Assembly (NCBI GenBank): GCA_049658145.1
Contig: JBASOJ010000025.1
Coordinates: forward strand, 1-6,225
Length of the DNA: 6,225 nt
Direction: 5' to 3'
Source of the DNA: UBA6100 sp049658145
Lineage (GTDB): Bacteria > Actinomycetota > Coriobacteriia > Anaerosomatales > Anaerosomataceae
The notes beneath the pieces were generated by a model. It was not told where the DNA came from, searched no databases, and saw only the letters and a list, made by a program, of their open reading frames with translations. This document shows positions 5,967 through 6,225 of this stretch, piece by piece (within the stretch, counting starts at the first letter, position 1; each line of letters opens with the position of its first letter). The position numbers were made by a program, and so were the translations under genes.

Positions 5967-6225
5967 TCAGTCCTCGACCTTGCGTATCGGAGCGTACCCC
6001 AGAAGGAGGCTCTTCGTCCCGCCTCCGGGAAAGGTGACGGCCACTTTGTCACCGGCGACCGACTGCACGACACCCCGCCCGAACACCTTGTGCTCGACCG
6101 TATCGCCCGGTGCGAGCACGAGCTTCTCCGGTGCCTCACGCCGCGTGGGCGTGCCGGATCCGAACACGCGGCCACCGTCGGTGCTCTCGGGCGCCCGGTC
6201 GCGCGCCCACCGCACGGACCCGCCG
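5967..6225 (-). CDS. pcrA: PcrA/UvrD-type DNA helicase, C-terminal fragment (runs off right edge)
   Basis: Only the last 85 residues are in the window; the frame is open to the right edge, so the gene continues outside and the GTG at 6213-6215 is not a true start. A Ser/Gly/Arg-rich, probably disordered linker is followed by a small beta-rich module (about the last 50 residues) with GDTVEHKVFGRGVV and VTFPGGGTKSLLLGYAPIRKV. This is the Tudor-like C-terminal domain typical of PcrA/UvrD superfamily 1A helicases, which in studied bacteria binds RNA polymerase and helps couple the helicase to transcription and repair. No helicase motifs are visible because they lie upstream. The pyrophosphatase starts 26 nt after its stop codon, so they are likely co-transcribed. 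Confidence 0.85.
   Translation of the reverse strand, partial: GGSVRWARDRAPESTDGGRVFGSGTPTRREAPEKLVLAPGDTVEHKVFGRGVVQSVAGDKVAVTFPGGGTKSLLLGYAPIRKVED

Overview
The window is GC-rich and densely coding on both strands. It has two divergent transcription units joined by one 201-bp regulatory gap, plus a leftward operon entering from the right edge. Every recognisable protein is a normal bacterial housekeeping or phosphate-regulation family member. The high GC, frequent GTG starts (three of the five complete genes), lipoprotein-type PstS and long CBS/DRTGG-type family II pyrophosphatase fit an actinobacterium-like anaerobe, possibly of the Coriobacteriia or a related lineage. That placement is an inference from gene style, not a phylogenetic result.

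Layout: (1) Bases 1-68 lie downstream of pstS and hold a perfect 10-bp hairpin at the left edge. (2) pstS, the phosphate-binding lipoprotein of the high-affinity Pst transporter, runs leftward (69-959). (3) The gap 960-1160 carries two exact TTGTGAA repeats spaced 11 bp apart, which look like a Pho box serving one or both divergent units. (4) A rightward phoP-phoR two-component pair follows (1161-1871 and 1868-3631), translationally coupled by a GTGA overlap. (5) Converging on phoR is a leftward cluster: the 3' end of a PcrA/UvrD-type helicase gene (right edge to 5967), a CBS-DRTGG-CBS manganese-dependent inorganic pyrophosphatase (5940-4312) and a six-helix PAP2 membrane phosphatase (4307-3603). 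The last gene overlaps the end of phoR by 29 bp, tail to tail.

How the parts could work together: PhoR would sense phosphate status and phosphorylate PhoP. PhoP would bind the repeats in the shared intergenic region and raise pstS expression, and possibly its own. The pyrophosphatase and the PAP2 phosphatase both release orthophosphate inside or at the membrane, so most of the window deals with phosphate. Whether the leftward cluster belongs to the same regulon cannot be told, because its promoter lies outside the window. I see no mobile element, CRISPR array, RNA gene or defence-like system. The best leads are the putative Pho box, the post-pstS hairpin and the convergent gene overlap.
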